Shown piece after piece: positions 7,338 to 16,952 of a DNA stretch of 64,000 nt. A program made the translations under genes and the position numbers. Position 1 is the first letter of the stretch. The number at the start of each line of letters is the position of its first letter. Below the pieces are notes generated by a model, which worked only from the letters and a program-made list of their open reading frames with translations, searched no databases and was not told the DNA's origin. The DNA is from an uncultured Bacteroides sp. (lineage in GTDB: Bacteria > Bacteroidota > Bacteroidia > Bacteroidales > Bacteroidaceae): the NCBI GenBank assembly GCA_949294185.1, contig CASFGA010000011.1:62001-126000 (forward strand). Reading direction: 5' to 3'.

Positions 7338-10300
7338 ATGGGATTTAATGAATTTATTGGCAAGCTGTTCGGAAACAAGGCTACCCGCGACATGAAGGAA
7401 ATACAGCCGTGGGTGAATAAGGTGAAGGAAGTGTATCCGGAAATAGAAAAGCTGAGCAACGACGAACTGCGTGCAAAGACAGAAGAGCTGAAGAAATATG
7501 TAAGGGAGTCTGCTGCTGAAGAAAACAGGAAAATAGAAGAGCTTAAAGCCTCTATCGAAGCTACAGAACTGGAGAAGCGTGAGGCTGTGTTCAGCCAGAT
7601 AGACAAGCTGGAAAAGGAAGTGCTTGACAAATATGAAGTGGCGCTTAATGAGATATTGCCTGCGGCGTTTGCCATTGTAAAGGATACGGCACGCCGTTTT
7701 GCGGAAAACGAAGTGATAGAGGTGACCGCTACTGATTTTGACCGTGAACTGGCTGCACAAGGGAAGGACTTCCTTACCATCGAGGGCGACAAGGCTGTAT
7801 GGAAAAACCATTGGACGGCAGGAGGAAACGATACGGTGTGGAACATGATTCACTATGATGTGCAGCTTTTCGGTGGCGTGGTGCTTCACCAGGGAAAGAT
7901 TGCTGAGATGGCCACCGGTGAAGGTAAGACTCTTGTGGCTACGCTTCCTGTATTCCTCAACGCGTTGACCGGAAACGGTGTGCATGTGGTGACTGTCAAC
8001 GATTATTTGGCCAAGCGTGACTCGGAATGGATGGGGCCTCTCTATATGTTCCACGGTCTGCGTGTGGACTGTATCGACAAGCATCAGCCTAATTCCGAAG
8101 CCCGCCGCCGTGCTTACATGGCTGACATTACCTTCGGAACGAACAATGAATTCGGTTTTGACTATTTGCGCGACAATATGGCTGTCAGTCCGCGTGACTT
8201 GGTGCAGCGCAAGCATAATTATGCCATTGTCGATGAGGTGGACTCTGTGCTGATTGACGATGCCCGTACTCCGCTGATCATTTCAGGCCCTGTGCCGAAG
8301 GGAGACCAGCAGCTTTTCGAGGTGCTTCGTCCGTTGGTGGAACGTCTGGTGGAGGCGCAGCATCGGTTGGCTACTCAGTTCCTTGCCGATGCCAAGCGGC
8401 TGATTGCTTCGGACAAGAAGGAGGATATAGAGGCCGGATTCCTGGCTCTTTTCCGCAGCCATAAGGCTTTGCCCAAAAATAAGCCTCTGATCAAGTTCCT
8501 CAGCGAACCGGGTATCAAGGCCGGTATGCTGAAGACTGAGGAAATCTATATGGAGCAGAACAACAAGCGCATGCCCGAGGCCGTGGAACCGCTTTACTTC
8601 GTGATTGATGAGAAGCTGAAGAGTGTGGAACTGACCGATAAAGGTATCGACCTCATAACGGGAAATTCACAAGACCCTACGCTGTTTGTGCTGCCCGACA
8701 TTACAGCCGAGCTTTCTGAACTGGAAAGCCGTAAAGACTTGAGCGATGAAGAGCGTCTGGCCAAGAAAGATGAAATGTTGACCAATTACGCCATCAAGTC
8801 GGAGCGTGTGCATACCATCAATCAGTTGCTGAAAGCCTATACTATGTTTGAGAAAGACACCGACTATGTGGTGATGGACGGACAAGTAAAGATTGTAGAC
8901 GAGCAGACAGGGCGTATCATGGACGGACGCCGTTGGAGCGACGGTCTGCATCAGGCTGTAGAGGCGAAGGAAGGTGTGAAGGTGGAAGCTGCCACGCAGA
9001 CATTCGCTACCATTACCCTTCAGAACTATTTCCGTATGTATCACAAGCTGTCCGGTATGACCGGTACGGCCGAGACGGAGGCAGGCGAGTTCTGGGATAT
9101 ATATAAGCTTGATGTGGTGGTTATCCCGACCAACCGTCCGATAGCCCGTATCGACATGAATGACCGTGTATACAAAACCAAGCGTGAGAAATATAAGGCC
9201 GTCATTGAGGAGATTGAAAAGATGGTGCAGGCCGGGCGTCCGGTATTGGTTGGTACTACTTCGGTAGAAATCTCTGAGATGCTGAGCAAGATGTTGACTT
9301 TGCGTAAGATTCCTCATAATGTGCTGAATGCCAAATTGCATCAGAAGGAAGCGGACATCGTGGCCAAGGCAGGACAGAGCAGCACCGTGACCATCGCCAC
9401 CAACATGGCGGGTCGTGGAACGGATATCAAGCTGAGTCCGGAGGTGAAGGCTGCGGGAGGTCTGGCCATTATCGGTACGGAGCGTCACGAGTCACGCCGT
9501 GTAGACCGGCAGTTGCGTGGTCGTGCCGGTCGTCAGGGCGATCCGGGCTCATCTGTGTTCTTCGTGTCGCTCGAGGATGACCTGATGCGTCTGTTCTCTT
9601 CCGACCGCATTGCTCATGTGATGGATAAGCTTGGGTTCAAGGAAGGCGAGATGATAGAGCACAAGATGATTTCAAACTCTATCGAGCGTGCGCAGAAGAA
9701 AGTGGAGGAGAACAACTTCGGTATCCGTAAGCGCCTGTTGGAATATGATGATGTGATGAACAAGCAGCGTACGGTCATTTATACCAAGCGTCGCCATGCC
9801 TTGATGGGAGAACGCATCGGCATGGATATCGTAGAGATGATATGGAACCGTTGCGCCAATGCGCTTGAGCAGCCCACTTATGACGATGTCCGTCTGGAAA
9901 TCTTCCATACACTCGCGATGGAGACTCCTTTCACCGAAGAAGAGTTCCGTGCAGGAAAGAAGGATGAACTGGCCGAACGCACTTTCCAGGAGGCTATGGC
10001 CATCTTCAAGCGCAAGACCGAGCGTATGGCGCAGATTGCCAATCCGGTTATCAAGCAGGTATACGAAAATCAGGGAAACATGTATGAAAACATTCTTATC
10101 CCTATTACCGACGGAAAGCGTATGTATAACATTTCTGTCAACCTGAAGGCGGCATACGAGAGCGAGTCAAAAGAAATCGTCAAGGCGTTTGAAAAAGCGA
10201 TTCTGCTCCACACCATTGACGATGCATGGAAGGAAAATCTGCGTGAGCTGGACGACCTGAAGCACTCGGTGCAGAACGCAAGCTACGAACAGAAAGACCC

Positions 10301-10637
10301 GCTGCTGATATTCAAGCTCGAGTCGGTCAATCTGTTCCGCAATATGGTCGACAAGATAAACAACAATACCATTTCTGTGCTGATGCGCGGACAGATACCG
10401 GTGCAGGAGCCGCAGCAAGTGCGTGAGGCCGCTCCCGAACCCGCCGCTCCGCGTCAGCAGTACCGCGAGGAAAAGCAGGATTTGACCGATCGCGACCAGC
10501 AGGCCGCCGCAGCGCGCGATACGCGTGAGAAGCAGAAGCCGCAGCCCTATCGTGCACAGAAGACGGTAGGACGTAACGATCCTTGTCCTTGCGGCAGCGG
10601 ATTGAAATACAAGAACTGTCACGGGAAAAATCTGTAA
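7338..10637 (+). CDS. secA: Preprotein translocase ATPase SecA
   Basis: SecA is the motor that pushes preproteins through SecYEG. Walker A is ATGEGKT (residues 192-198) and the DEAD motif is DEVDS from residue 299. The preprotein-binding, helical wing and scaffold regions follow ([48 protein letters not shown]). The C-terminus has the zinc tail [13 protein letters not shown] that binds SecB and phospholipid. At 1099 residues it is longer than the ~900 of E. coli, with insertions in the N-terminal part (~50-90) and around 340-400, as is usual in Bacteroidota. It is the last gene of the operon and is followed by a strong terminator. Confidence 0.98.
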   Translation: MGFNEFIGKLFGNKATRDMKEIQPWVNKVKEVYPEIEKLSNDELRAKTEELKKYVRESAAEENRKIEELKASIEATELEKREAVFSQIDKLEKEVLDKYEVALNEILPAAFAIVKDTARRFAENEVIEVTATDFDRELAAQGKDFLTIEGDKAVWKNHWTAGGNDTVWNMIHYDVQLFGGVVLHQGKIAEMATGEGKTLVATLPVFLNALTGNGVHVVTVNDYLAKRDSEWMGPLYMFHGLRVDCIDKHQPNSEARRRAYMADITFGTNNEFGFDYLRDNMAVSPRDLVQRKHNYAIVDEVDSVLIDDARTPLIISGPVPKGDQQLFEVLRPLVERLVEAQHRLATQFLADAKRLIASDKKEDIEAGFLALFRSHKALPKNKPLIKFLSEPGIKAGMLKTEEIYMEQNNKRMPEAVEPLYFVIDEKLKSVELTDKGIDLITGNSQDPTLFVLPDITAELSELESRKDLSDEERLAKKDEMLTNYAIKSERVHTINQLLKAYTMFEKDTDYVVMDGQVKIVDEQTGRIMDGRRWSDGLHQAVEAKEGVKVEAATQTFATITLQNYFRMYHKLSGMTGTAETEAGEFWDIYKLDVVVIPTNRPIARIDMNDRVYKTKREKYKAVIEEIEKMVQAGRPVLVGTTSVEISEMLSKMLTLRKIPHNVLNAKLHQKEADIVAKAGQSSTVTIATNMAGRGTDIKLSPEVKAAGGLAIIGTERHESRRVDRQLRGRAGRQGDPGSSVFFVSLEDDLMRLFSSDRIAHVMDKLGFKEGEMIEHKMISNSIERAQKKVEENNFGIRKRLLEYDDVMNKQRTVIYTKRRHALMGERIGMDIVEMIWNRCANALEQPTYDDVRLEIFHTLAMETPFTEEEFRAGKKDELAERTFQEAMAIFKRKTERMAQIANPVIKQVYENQGNMYENILIPITDGKRMYNISVNLKAAYESESKEIVKAFEKAILLHTIDDAWKENLRELDDLKHSVQNASYEQKDPLLIFKLESVNLFRNMVDKINNNTISVLMRGQIPVQEPQQVREAAPEPAAPRQQYREEKQDLTDRDQQAAAARDTREKQKPQPYRAQKTVGRNDPCPCGSGLKYKNCHGKNL

Positions 10638-10662
10638 ACAGATATTTGTCTCACCGATGCAG

Positions 10663-10707
10663 GATGGGGAACGGACAACGGGATGTGGTCTGTTCCCCAT
10701 CTTTTTT
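10663..10707 (+). terminator. Rho-independent terminator after secA
   Basis: A 14-bp stem (10663-10676 with 10688-10701, one G-U pair) and an 11-nt loop are followed by a run of six T. Confidence 0.85.
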
Positions 10708-10797
10708 GTCTGTCCGGATGAAAGGGGACAAACGGAGGAAAAGCATATAAAAACAAAGAATAGTGGAATTTTAACGTATAGTTTCCACGGAATATCG

Positions 10798-10805
10798 TAT
10801 TTTTG
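10798..10805 (+). promoter_or_regulatory. -7 box (TATTTTTG) for the lipoprotein gene at 10832
   Basis: TATTTTTG lies 26 nt upstream of ATG 10832 and downstream of the secA terminator, marking a new transcription unit. Confidence 0.6.
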
Positions 10806-10831
10806 TCTTCGCATAAAAAAGAATTTTGGTT

Positions 10832-11815
10832 ATGAGAAAACCTATTTTTCATGCGCTGCTGATCGGGGCCGCATCTATGCTTGCCGCCTGCGGTTCCATG
10901 CAGAGCTTTACTTTCGAACAGCTTTATCCTGCCGAGATTACCTATCCTGCGGGGGTAAACCATGTGGCCGTAGTCAATAATATGCCGTCCGCTCCTGAAC
11001 CGAAAGGGAACGTACTGACCGCAGGGATGCATGAAGGTGACGGAAAAGTGGCGGCCGAGACACTGGCCGGTGCGTTGGCGGACAGCCGTTACTTCGGTCG
11101 GGTGATGATTTGCGATTCGGCACTTTGTCCGAAAGACGCACGCACCGAGGCTCCCGTGCTTACCCAGACGCAGGTGGAAGAGTTGTGCGCTTCTTTGGAT
11201 GCCGATTTGCTTTTCTCTGTCGAGCGGGTGGCGTTGCAGACAGCGAAGCGGGAGGTGTATTATCCCGATTTCCCCATGCCTTTTGAAGTGGTGGAGGTGA
11301 AGATTCGCCCTACGGTACGCATCTATATTCCCTCGCGCAGCAAGCCGATGGTATCCGTATCCCATGTTGACAGCCTGTATTGGGATTTGTTGCCCGAGCT
11401 TTCAGACAAGGCGGTGGTGCGTGATGCGACTGCCGATGCCATATCCACCCTCATGCCCATGCTCATACCCCATTGGGGTGAGGTAAGCCGCCTGTTTTAT
11501 GACGGCGGAAGTGTGGAGATGCGCGATGCGGCCATCTGTGTGAGGGAGAACGATTGGGGAGAGGCGAAGAAGTTGTGGAAGCAGCTCTATGACAGCCGCA
11601 AGAAAGGGCGTGTCAAGGCGAAGGCGGCCTTTAATCTGGCTTTGGCCTGCGAGATGGAAGGCAGTCTCACCGAGGCTTCCGGGTGGCTGGACAAGGCAAA
11701 GACCTATGCTTCTCCCGGCTCGGAAGAAGAGCGGATGGCAGACTATTACCAGAAAGTGTTGGATGAAAAACAGAAGGATTTGCCGAAACTTGACATGCAG
11801 ATGAAGCGTTTTTAG
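10832..11815 (+). CDS. Lipoprotein, DUF6340-like, with TPR-like C-terminus
   Basis: ATG 10832 is preferred over the in-frame TTG 10826 because it directly opens the signal peptide MRKPIFHALLIG..., with lipobox LAAC. The middle part contains a beta-rich region (QLYPAEITYPAG, VAVVNNMPS). The C-terminal ~90 residues look like paired TPR-type helices (DWGEAKKLWKQLYDS, AAFNLALACEMEGSLTEASGWLDKAK). This resembles Bacteroidales lipoproteins annotated DUF6340. No enzymatic motif is visible; a scaffolding role at the outer membrane is only a guess. Confidence 0.65.
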   Translation: MRKPIFHALLIGAASMLAACGSMQSFTFEQLYPAEITYPAGVNHVAVVNNMPSAPEPKGNVLTAGMHEGDGKVAAETLAGALADSRYFGRVMICDSALCPKDARTEAPVLTQTQVEELCASLDADLLFSVERVALQTAKREVYYPDFPMPFEVVEVKIRPTVRIYIPSRSKPMVSVSHVDSLYWDLLPELSDKAVVRDATADAISTLMPMLIPHWGEVSRLFYDGGSVEMRDAAICVRENDWGEAKKLWKQLYDSRKKGRVKAKAAFNLALACEMEGSLTEASGWLDKAKTYASPGSEEERMADYYQKVLDEKQKDLPKLDMQMKRF

Positions 11816-11833
11816 CGGAAAATTATCTGATAT

Positions 11834-11865
11834 TTGTTGGCAGACTGATTTTTTTTGTACATTTG
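11834..11865 (+). promoter_or_regulatory. Promoter TTG-N21-TACATTTG for the gene at 11886
   Basis: TTG at 11834-11836 and TACATTTG at 11858-11865 have 21-nt spacing. The message leader would be about 15-18 nt. Confidence 0.6.
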
Positions 11866-11885
11866 GATACAAAAATGTAAAGCCT

Positions 11886-12335
11886 ATGAAGATTAGCGAA
11901 CAGTCGCATGCTGCAATCGCCTCGTGCCTAAAGGAAGCCGTGGAGCGGTATGCAGTCCAAGAAGGAAATGCAAACATAACAGACATCCACATCCAGACGA
12001 GCCAGGACTCGGGTGAGCTTGTCGTTTTCAACGATGACGATGAGGAGTTGGCGAGTACCATTGTCGATGAATGGGTGGACTGCAATTCCGACGATTATGA
12101 CAGGGAAGTGGAGGCTCTGCTGCGTGCGGAACTTGCTGCCTTGAAGGATGAAGGGGCATTTGACAACCTTTGTCTGCTCAAGCCTTATTCTTTTGTCCTG
12201 GTGGATGAGGATAAGGAAACGGTGGCTGAGCTTTTGCTGATGGACGATGAAGACACGCTCTTGCTCGACGATGAGCTGCTGAAAGGTCTGGATGAGGAGC
12301 TTGACGCTTTTCTGAAAGATTTGTTGAAAGATTAG
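11886..12335 (+). CDS. Highly acidic hypothetical protein
   Basis: This 149-residue protein has no signal peptide or membrane segment and is extremely acidic: a VVFNDDDEELAS segment near residue 50 and a C-terminus made of repeated Asp/Glu/Leu clusters (LLLMDDEDTLLLDDELLKG). I do not recognise a family. It has its own promoter and precedes a metallo-hydrolase gene by 37 bp, probably in one unit. The amphipathic acidic tail suggests a soluble binding protein, for example for a basic partner or RNA-binding protein; that is inference only. Confidence 0.6.
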   Translation: MKISEQSHAAIASCLKEAVERYAVQEGNANITDIHIQTSQDSGELVVFNDDDEELASTIVDEWVDCNSDDYDREVEALLRAELAALKDEGAFDNLCLLKPYSFVLVDEDKETVAELLLMDDEDTLLLDDELLKGLDEELDAFLKDLLKD

Positions 12336-12360
12336 TCTCTTTGGATATTGTAAGTGTCTG

Positions 12361-12367
12361 AAGGAGG
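12361..12367 (+). promoter_or_regulatory. Strong Shine-Dalgarno site (AAGGAGG)
   Basis: AAGGAGG lies 5 nt before ATG 12373. Strong Shine-Dalgarno sequences are unusual in Bacteroidota, so this helps fix the start. Confidence 0.6.
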
Positions 12368-12372
12368 AAGAT

Positions 12373-13371
12373 ATGGGTGAACGCATCACTTTTCGGCGCA
12401 ACAGCCGCCTGGCCACAGTCAATCCCCGGTGGAGAGGAAATCCCACGGTGGGTGGAAAGTTTTTCAACCGGCAGCACCGGTGGAGGCCGGGAGCTATCAG
12501 TGTGCTTAAATGGAGGTTGTCGCCCAATCCGCAGCGCAAGGAGAAGCGTGCGGTGAAGTGGAATCCCAAAATCCATTATCTGCGTTCGCTGGACGCTGTG
12601 GTGGGAAACTCGTTGGTATGGCTCGGACATAATTCTTTCTTCCTTCAGTTGGGCGGGAAACGCTTCATGATTGACCCCGTATACGGCAATATCCCCTTTG
12701 TGAAGCGGCGCAGTGCCCTGCCTGCCAATCCTTCTGTTTTCCGTGATATAGACTGGCTGCTCATCAGCCATGATCATTTCGACCATCTTGACAAGCCGAG
12801 TCTGGCTCGTCTGGTGGCGGACAATCCGCAGATGAAGCTTTTCTGCGGTTTAGGTACAGGTGAATTGATACAGAGTTGGTTTCCGCAGATGGAAGTGGTG
12901 GAGGCAGCCTGGTATCAGCAATATGCTGAAGATGGAGTTGTCCTTACTTTCCTTCCCGCCCAGCACTGGAGCAAGCGTGGCGTGAGCGACGGGGGAGAGC
13001 GTTTGTGGGGGGCTTTCATGATACAGGCAGGCGGCATCACCATTTACAACAGTGGGGATACGGGGTATGCACCTCACTTTCAGGAGCTGCCTTCACTTTT
13101 TCCGCATATCGACTATTGCATGATAGGCATCGGAGCCTACAAACCCCGGTGGTTTATGAAGCCTAACCATATATCGCCTTACGATGCGCTGACGGCTTCC
13201 GTCGAGATGAATGCACGTGTTACCATCCCGATGCATTATGGCACGTTCGATCTTTCCGACGAGCCTTTGTTTGATCCTCCCCATGTGTTTGTCGCTGAAG
13301 CCCGCAAGCGTGATGTGCCTGTTCTTGTCCCCGAGTTGGGAGAGGTGGTGAAGCTCAAGCCGCAGCGATGA
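12373..13371 (+). CDS. Metallo-beta-lactamase-fold hydrolase, NAPE-PLD-like
   Basis: The fold is shown by WLGHNSFFLQLGG, then the metal motif SHDHFDHLD (HxHxDH) near residues 137-142, AQHWSKRGV, NSGDTGY (the bridging Asp) and PMHYGTF near the C-terminus. This set is typical of the NAPE-PLD/UlaG branch of the superfamily, whose members cleave phosphodiester or lactone bonds. The basic N-terminal ~60 residues (GERITFRRNSRLATVN, HRWRPGAIS) have no signal peptide, so the enzyme is probably cytoplasmic or peripheral at the membrane. The substrate is unknown; phospholipid-type substrates are the family precedent. Confidence 0.85.
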   Translation: MGERITFRRNSRLATVNPRWRGNPTVGGKFFNRQHRWRPGAISVLKWRLSPNPQRKEKRAVKWNPKIHYLRSLDAVVGNSLVWLGHNSFFLQLGGKRFMIDPVYGNIPFVKRRSALPANPSVFRDIDWLLISHDHFDHLDKPSLARLVADNPQMKLFCGLGTGELIQSWFPQMEVVEAAWYQQYAEDGVVLTFLPAQHWSKRGVSDGGERLWGAFMIQAGGITIYNSGDTGYAPHFQELPSLFPHIDYCMIGIGAYKPRWFMKPNHISPYDALTASVEMNARVTIPMHYGTFDLSDEPLFDPPHVFVAEARKRDVPVLVPELGEVVKLKPQR

Positions 13372-13400
13372 ATATTGAGAAATGAAAAACAGAATATTGG

Positions 13401-14033
13401 ATGAAAACGACAGACCGTGACAGGCAGCTTGCGGACGAATTCAACGGCTTTTGGAAGCAGTGTCTCGGCCGGGATGAAGATTATTACAGCCGTCTGACTC
13501 TTGACGGATTTGTTCGTCTGAAGCGGGCTTTGGGCAATATCAACAACATCATCACGTTGAAAACCACCTTGAGCTTTATCGACTGTTTGCTTGCCGAAAA
13601 GATTGTCCTCCTTCCGCAGGCGGCGGAGATGCGCAGAAGAGTGAAAGAGACGAGTGCAAATGCCAACGGATTCGATGTCTGTTACAGCGGAGGGCCGGAC
13701 GGGTTGCCTCTGATTGCCGAAGTGAAATGTAATATCCCCGTGAAGAAAGACCGTTTCGGAGCGGCTCAGGAGGCGGGGATACGGAAAGATATTGAGGCGT
13801 TGCTTCAGGGCAAACGCAAGATGGGCGTGACGGATGTTTCCGGATATTATAAGTTCATGGCCGTTCTCGATATGGCCGACGGTTCGGTTCGAAAGGCAAT
13901 GGAGAAACTGATAAGCGGCTTCTCTTCTGACATCCGTGTCAAGGAATATGTTCCCGGCGTGACCCGGGTGGACGACACGCAGGTTGTCTATGTTGTCTAT
14001 GTCGGTGCATCGGAAACAAATCCTAAGCCGTGA
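13401..14033 (+). CDS. Unrecognised protein with possible PD-(D/E)XK nuclease core
   Basis: This is a 210-residue soluble protein. The first half is helical (ADEFNGFWKQCLG, FVRLKRALGNINNIITLKTTLSFIDCLL). Then comes ANGFDVCYSGGPDGLPLIAEVKCN, in which D92 and E107-V-K109 have the spacing of the D-(X)n-ExK core of restriction-endonuclease-like folds. An IEALLQGKRKMG helix follows. I do not recognise a named family. It lies 29 bp after the MBL-fold gene and may share its transcript. No methyltransferase or recombinase is adjacent, so it does not look like part of a restriction system. The nuclease idea is inference. Confidence 0.55.
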   Translation: MKTTDRDRQLADEFNGFWKQCLGRDEDYYSRLTLDGFVRLKRALGNINNIITLKTTLSFIDCLLAEKIVLLPQAAEMRRRVKETSANANGFDVCYSGGPDGLPLIAEVKCNIPVKKDRFGAAQEAGIRKDIEALLQGKRKMGVTDVSGYYKFMAVLDMADGSVRKAMEKLISGFSSDIRVKEYVPGVTRVDDTQVVYVVYVGASETNPKP

Positions 14034-14036
14034 TTG

Positions 14037-16337
14037 TTATTCCTGACAGGCCGTTCCTATATATCCTTCTTCCGAAATCCCTTCACAGTGCACGAGTGGT
14101 TTTCCTTCGTTTCCTTTCATGGGGAATGATACTTCTGCATATCCCTTGGCGTTAGTCTTTATGAGCGGATTCCAATAATAAGTGTTGCGCGGCTGGGAAG
14201 ACAAAGGAAAATTCTTGTCGGTCTCGTCAGGGACATAAAACTCTTTCGTTTGGCTGTAGCCGATCCATTCGCAGACGGTACGCTTGGAATTGACTGTTTC
14301 TCCACGCACCGGACGAGTGTAGAGACAGATGATGCCCCCTGTGGAATTGAATCCGCCGAACATGGTGGCGGTAGGCGACAATACCTCTATACGTGCTATC
14401 TGGGAGATGTCCATTGCATAGGTGATTTCAGGATCGCGCTGGAAAATCCCGTCTAATACAATGCCGGCTTTTTGCGGCGCACCGTTCACATAAGGTTCAA
14501 GTCTTGGGCCGTAATGAGATGGGTTAGATCGCATGGTAATGCCCGGCACTCTGCGTAGATAATTAATTACGGTGCCTTGCACCTTGTTTGTCTCTATTTC
14601 CACTGCGCTTTTTACGAAGGCGGAACTGTACATGCGTTTTTTTTCTATCGGGTCTTGCCTGCGTGCGGTTATTTCCACTTCGCCCAGTTCCCATATCCGC
14701 TCTGTGATTCGGTTTTGATCGGTTTGGCGTTTGACTTTCCATTCCGTCATGAGCCTTTCCCGCATCGGGACAGCAGACGGGGTATACATTGTTTTCGGGG
14801 TGATAGGCAGGTCAATGTTCAAGGCATATTCTTTCCCGTTCTTGTCATAGGCGGATAGCATGGCGTCTTTAGTTCCGGTAAACTCGGTTCCGCCGAGGAC
14901 GAAGTGCCTGTTGCTGTCCGGCTTGAATTGGGCATATTCATACAGACTGTCTTGCCGTAAGACGGCTTGTATGGTGACTTCTTCCGGTTTCTTCTTTCTG
15001 GGCAGGTCGACTGCGCCTCGAAGTTCCAGCCCTGTTTCCATCGGATGGACAGTCGGAGTATTTTGCTTGAGACTGTATCGCCGCCATCCCTGTGTGAGCA
15101 GCAGCAGTTCGATGCGTTCTGTAGCGTTGGGGAGAGACGGATTCCAGTAGTCGGCCGGCTGGGTGACATTCCCTTTCAGTTCACTGCCTAAGAAAAGATA
15201 AGAGGCCATGTTGAAGCGCGTGCGCGTTTCTTCCAGTAGCGGGTTTACAGCAGCCAGTGAAAATTCTCCTTGTGCTAGAGTTCCGTCCGGATAGGTTGCA
15301 TGCAGAGTGATTTTTATTTTCCGCTCTGCCTTTTCTTTGCTTTCAGAAGCTGTCAGGTTTAGATTCAGTTGTTCGGGAAAGCGGACGAAAGCTAACCGTT
15401 CGCAGTAGGCATGGCAGCTTTCATCAATCAGCGAAACGGTAAATACCCCTGCGGGAAGCTCCTTCACGGGATAGCTTATCATTGCCGGTAAATGTGAAAC
15501 ATCCACCTCTGTCTGTACAATCAGCTGTCTGTTGCGGTGCAACACCAGAGAGTAGGTGTGTCGCAAAACCTTTTCCGGCGGGAGATTATGTGACAGCCTT
15601 ACCTGAAACCGTCCGGATTTCAGTTGAGTGTGTAGCGTAAAGCCTTCTTTCAGTGCCTTGGGTAGTGGAGTGCCCGAGGATTTGCCTTTTACTACAGCTC
15701 TGTATCTCTGGTGCGGCTGAGGTTGGAAGGTGAAGATGCCTTTCCCGTGCAGCATGGGTCTGATGGCCATCACGGTATCATTGTTGTCATCAAGGATGAA
15801 CAGCTGCTGTGAACGGCTTCCTCTTGTTTCAAAGGCTATCCTGGATGGAAGGTTTTCCACCAGATATCCGCCTTCGGGATAAAAGGAAATGTCAGAAGAG
15901 ACTTGTCGGGATTCTTCTTTCTCCGTCTGCGGCCCGTAGACGGTCAGTTCCTGCCGGAAGAATCCGTCTTCTCCCTCGTTCTGCATCCAACGTGTATAGG
16001 CACGCAGCAGATACCGGCCTCCCGGCAGGTCTTCGGGAAGTTCCATACAGCCTGTGCCTCTGCCATTTTGCAGGGGATATTTGGCTTGTGCCACGACTTT
16101 CCGCTGCCCGTTTACCAGGTCTACATACGCCACTCCGCTTGCATTCACGGCTTCTTCCGACACGGTCTGGTATATTTTCATCCACACCGTTTCCCCGGCG
16201 TAATAGCTTGTGCGGTCGTGATGCACATACAGTCTTTCGACAGGCTGCCGCGAAACCGTGTTCCATGGGAAGTCTTGAGAATTTGCGGTAAGGCAAAATC
16301 CCAAAAACAGTAAGGCCAGTATTGCAGTTCGGTTCAT
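14037..16337 (-). CDS. Exported MG2-domain protein with TonB plug domain but no beta-barrel
   Basis: The signal peptide ends near TANSQ. An MG2 macroglobulin-type domain follows (ERLYVHHDRTSYYAGETVWMK; PGGRYLLRAYTRWM), then several beta-sandwich regions to ~540. A TonB plug-like domain lies at about 590-680 (INYLRRVPGI, VLDGIFQRD, IARIEVLSPTATMFGGFNSTGGIICLYT). The protein ends ~90 residues later, so there is no 22-strand barrel. Bacteroidales encode families of such plug-bearing macroglobulin-like proteins; their function is not settled. It is monocistronic, with a promoter at 16512-16542 and a ~170-nt leader. Confidence 0.75.
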   Translation of the reverse strand: MNRTAILALLFLGFCLTANSQDFPWNTVSRQPVERLYVHHDRTSYYAGETVWMKIYQTVSEEAVNASGVAYVDLVNGQRKVVAQAKYPLQNGRGTGCMELPEDLPGGRYLLRAYTRWMQNEGEDGFFRQELTVYGPQTEKEESRQVSSDISFYPEGGYLVENLPSRIAFETRGSRSQQLFILDDNNDTVMAIRPMLHGKGIFTFQPQPHQRYRAVVKGKSSGTPLPKALKEGFTLHTQLKSGRFQVRLSHNLPPEKVLRHTYSLVLHRNRQLIVQTEVDVSHLPAMISYPVKELPAGVFTVSLIDESCHAYCERLAFVRFPEQLNLNLTASESKEKAERKIKITLHATYPDGTLAQGEFSLAAVNPLLEETRTRFNMASYLFLGSELKGNVTQPADYWNPSLPNATERIELLLLTQGWRRYSLKQNTPTVHPMETGLELRGAVDLPRKKKPEEVTIQAVLRQDSLYEYAQFKPDSNRHFVLGGTEFTGTKDAMLSAYDKNGKEYALNIDLPITPKTMYTPSAVPMRERLMTEWKVKRQTDQNRITERIWELGEVEITARRQDPIEKKRMYSSAFVKSAVEIETNKVQGTVINYLRRVPGITMRSNPSHYGPRLEPYVNGAPQKAGIVLDGIFQRDPEITYAMDISQIARIEVLSPTATMFGGFNSTGGIICLYTRPVRGETVNSKRTVCEWIGYSQTKEFYVPDETDKNFPLSSQPRNTYYWNPLIKTNAKGYAEVSFPMKGNEGKPLVHCEGISEEGYIGTACQE

Positions 16338-16511
16338 AATCGGGTCGCTTTATATCCTCTTGTTTCGTATGCAGGTTCTTTTGAGTTGCATGCGGTAAAA
16401 TAGTAAAAACAGAAAATAGAGGGTGGAGTTACTTATTAGTAAAGAAGTTTGTTGTAAAATGAGATTTTTCATAGGCAAAAATCAAGTTAACATTGGATTA
16501 ATGTTATGATA

Positions 16512-16542
16512 CAAATATACAAGAAAAATCTTAAATACACAA
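16512..16542 (-). promoter_or_regulatory. Promoter TTG-N20-TATATTTG for the MG2/plug gene
   Basis: On the minus strand TTG (16542-16540) and TATATTTG (16519-16512) are separated by 20 nt. The predicted leader to ATG 16337 is about 170 nt, unusually long for this window, so leader-based regulation is possible. Confidence 0.6.
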
Positions 16543-16768
16543 GAAGAAGTCGCATCAGATATTTTCTGATGTATGGAAATGTTTTTTTGAACCGACAAAA
16601 AAATGTTCGGATGCTTGTCATGTTGTGCTTTTGTTCGGGCAGGCGGGAGAAAGGCCTTATCTTTATGACAGGTTGCTTTGTAAACTTGTTCATGTGGACT
16701 TTATGAAAAAGTGCATGCGACTCTGAAATCGGAAATGGGGCAGGAAATGGCAGCCTGGGAAAGCGTTT

Positions 16769-16929
16769 CATGCCTTGAGGGGGGTCGATGGTGGTCGATG
16801 ATTTTCCGTTTCTATAACTTTCGCAAAATAAAATAAAAGGCCAGGGGTATACCTGACCTTTTTATTTAATAAATAGTATTTTTAGAAATCGGCCGATTAT
16901 CGACCACCATCGACCCCCATCAAGGCATG
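16769..16929. repeat. 31-bp inverted repeat pair enclosing a hairpin
   Basis: The arms at 16769-16799 and 16899-16929 are reverse complements at 30 of 31 positions. Each contains GGTCGATG twice. The 99-bp interior holds a separate hairpin. The right arm begins 24 bp beyond the cbpM stop. No target-site duplication is visible. Confidence 0.75.
16831..16866. terminator. Bidirectional hairpin terminator after cbpM
   Basis: AAAAGGCCAGG and CCTGACCTTTT form a stem with one mismatch and loop GGTATA. T-rich tracts flank it on both strands (TTTTATTTTATTTT on the minus strand), so it can end the cbpA-cbpM transcript. Confidence 0.65.
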
Positions 16930-16952
16930 CGGAAGACGATGCGGCGGGAATC

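Larger units (their letters stand above)
16338..16952. other. 615-bp non-coding region
   Basis: This stretch holds a minus-strand promoter (16512-16542), a bidirectional terminator-like hairpin (16831-16866) and a 31-bp inverted repeat (16769-16799/16899-16929). Short open frames on both strands at 16487-16771 have atypical composition and no start signals. I see no RNA gene family that I can name. Confidence 0.6.

Noticed and set aside
13401..14033. Complete restriction-modification or defence system
   Set aside because: Only one possible nuclease-like protein and no partner genes; the neighbours are metabolic or unknown.
16487..16771. Open frames on both strands in the 615-bp gap (94 aa minus, 66 aa plus at 16506)
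   Set aside because: Low-complexity basic sequence, no promoter or ribosome context, and they overlap a promoter and one arm of the inverted repeat.
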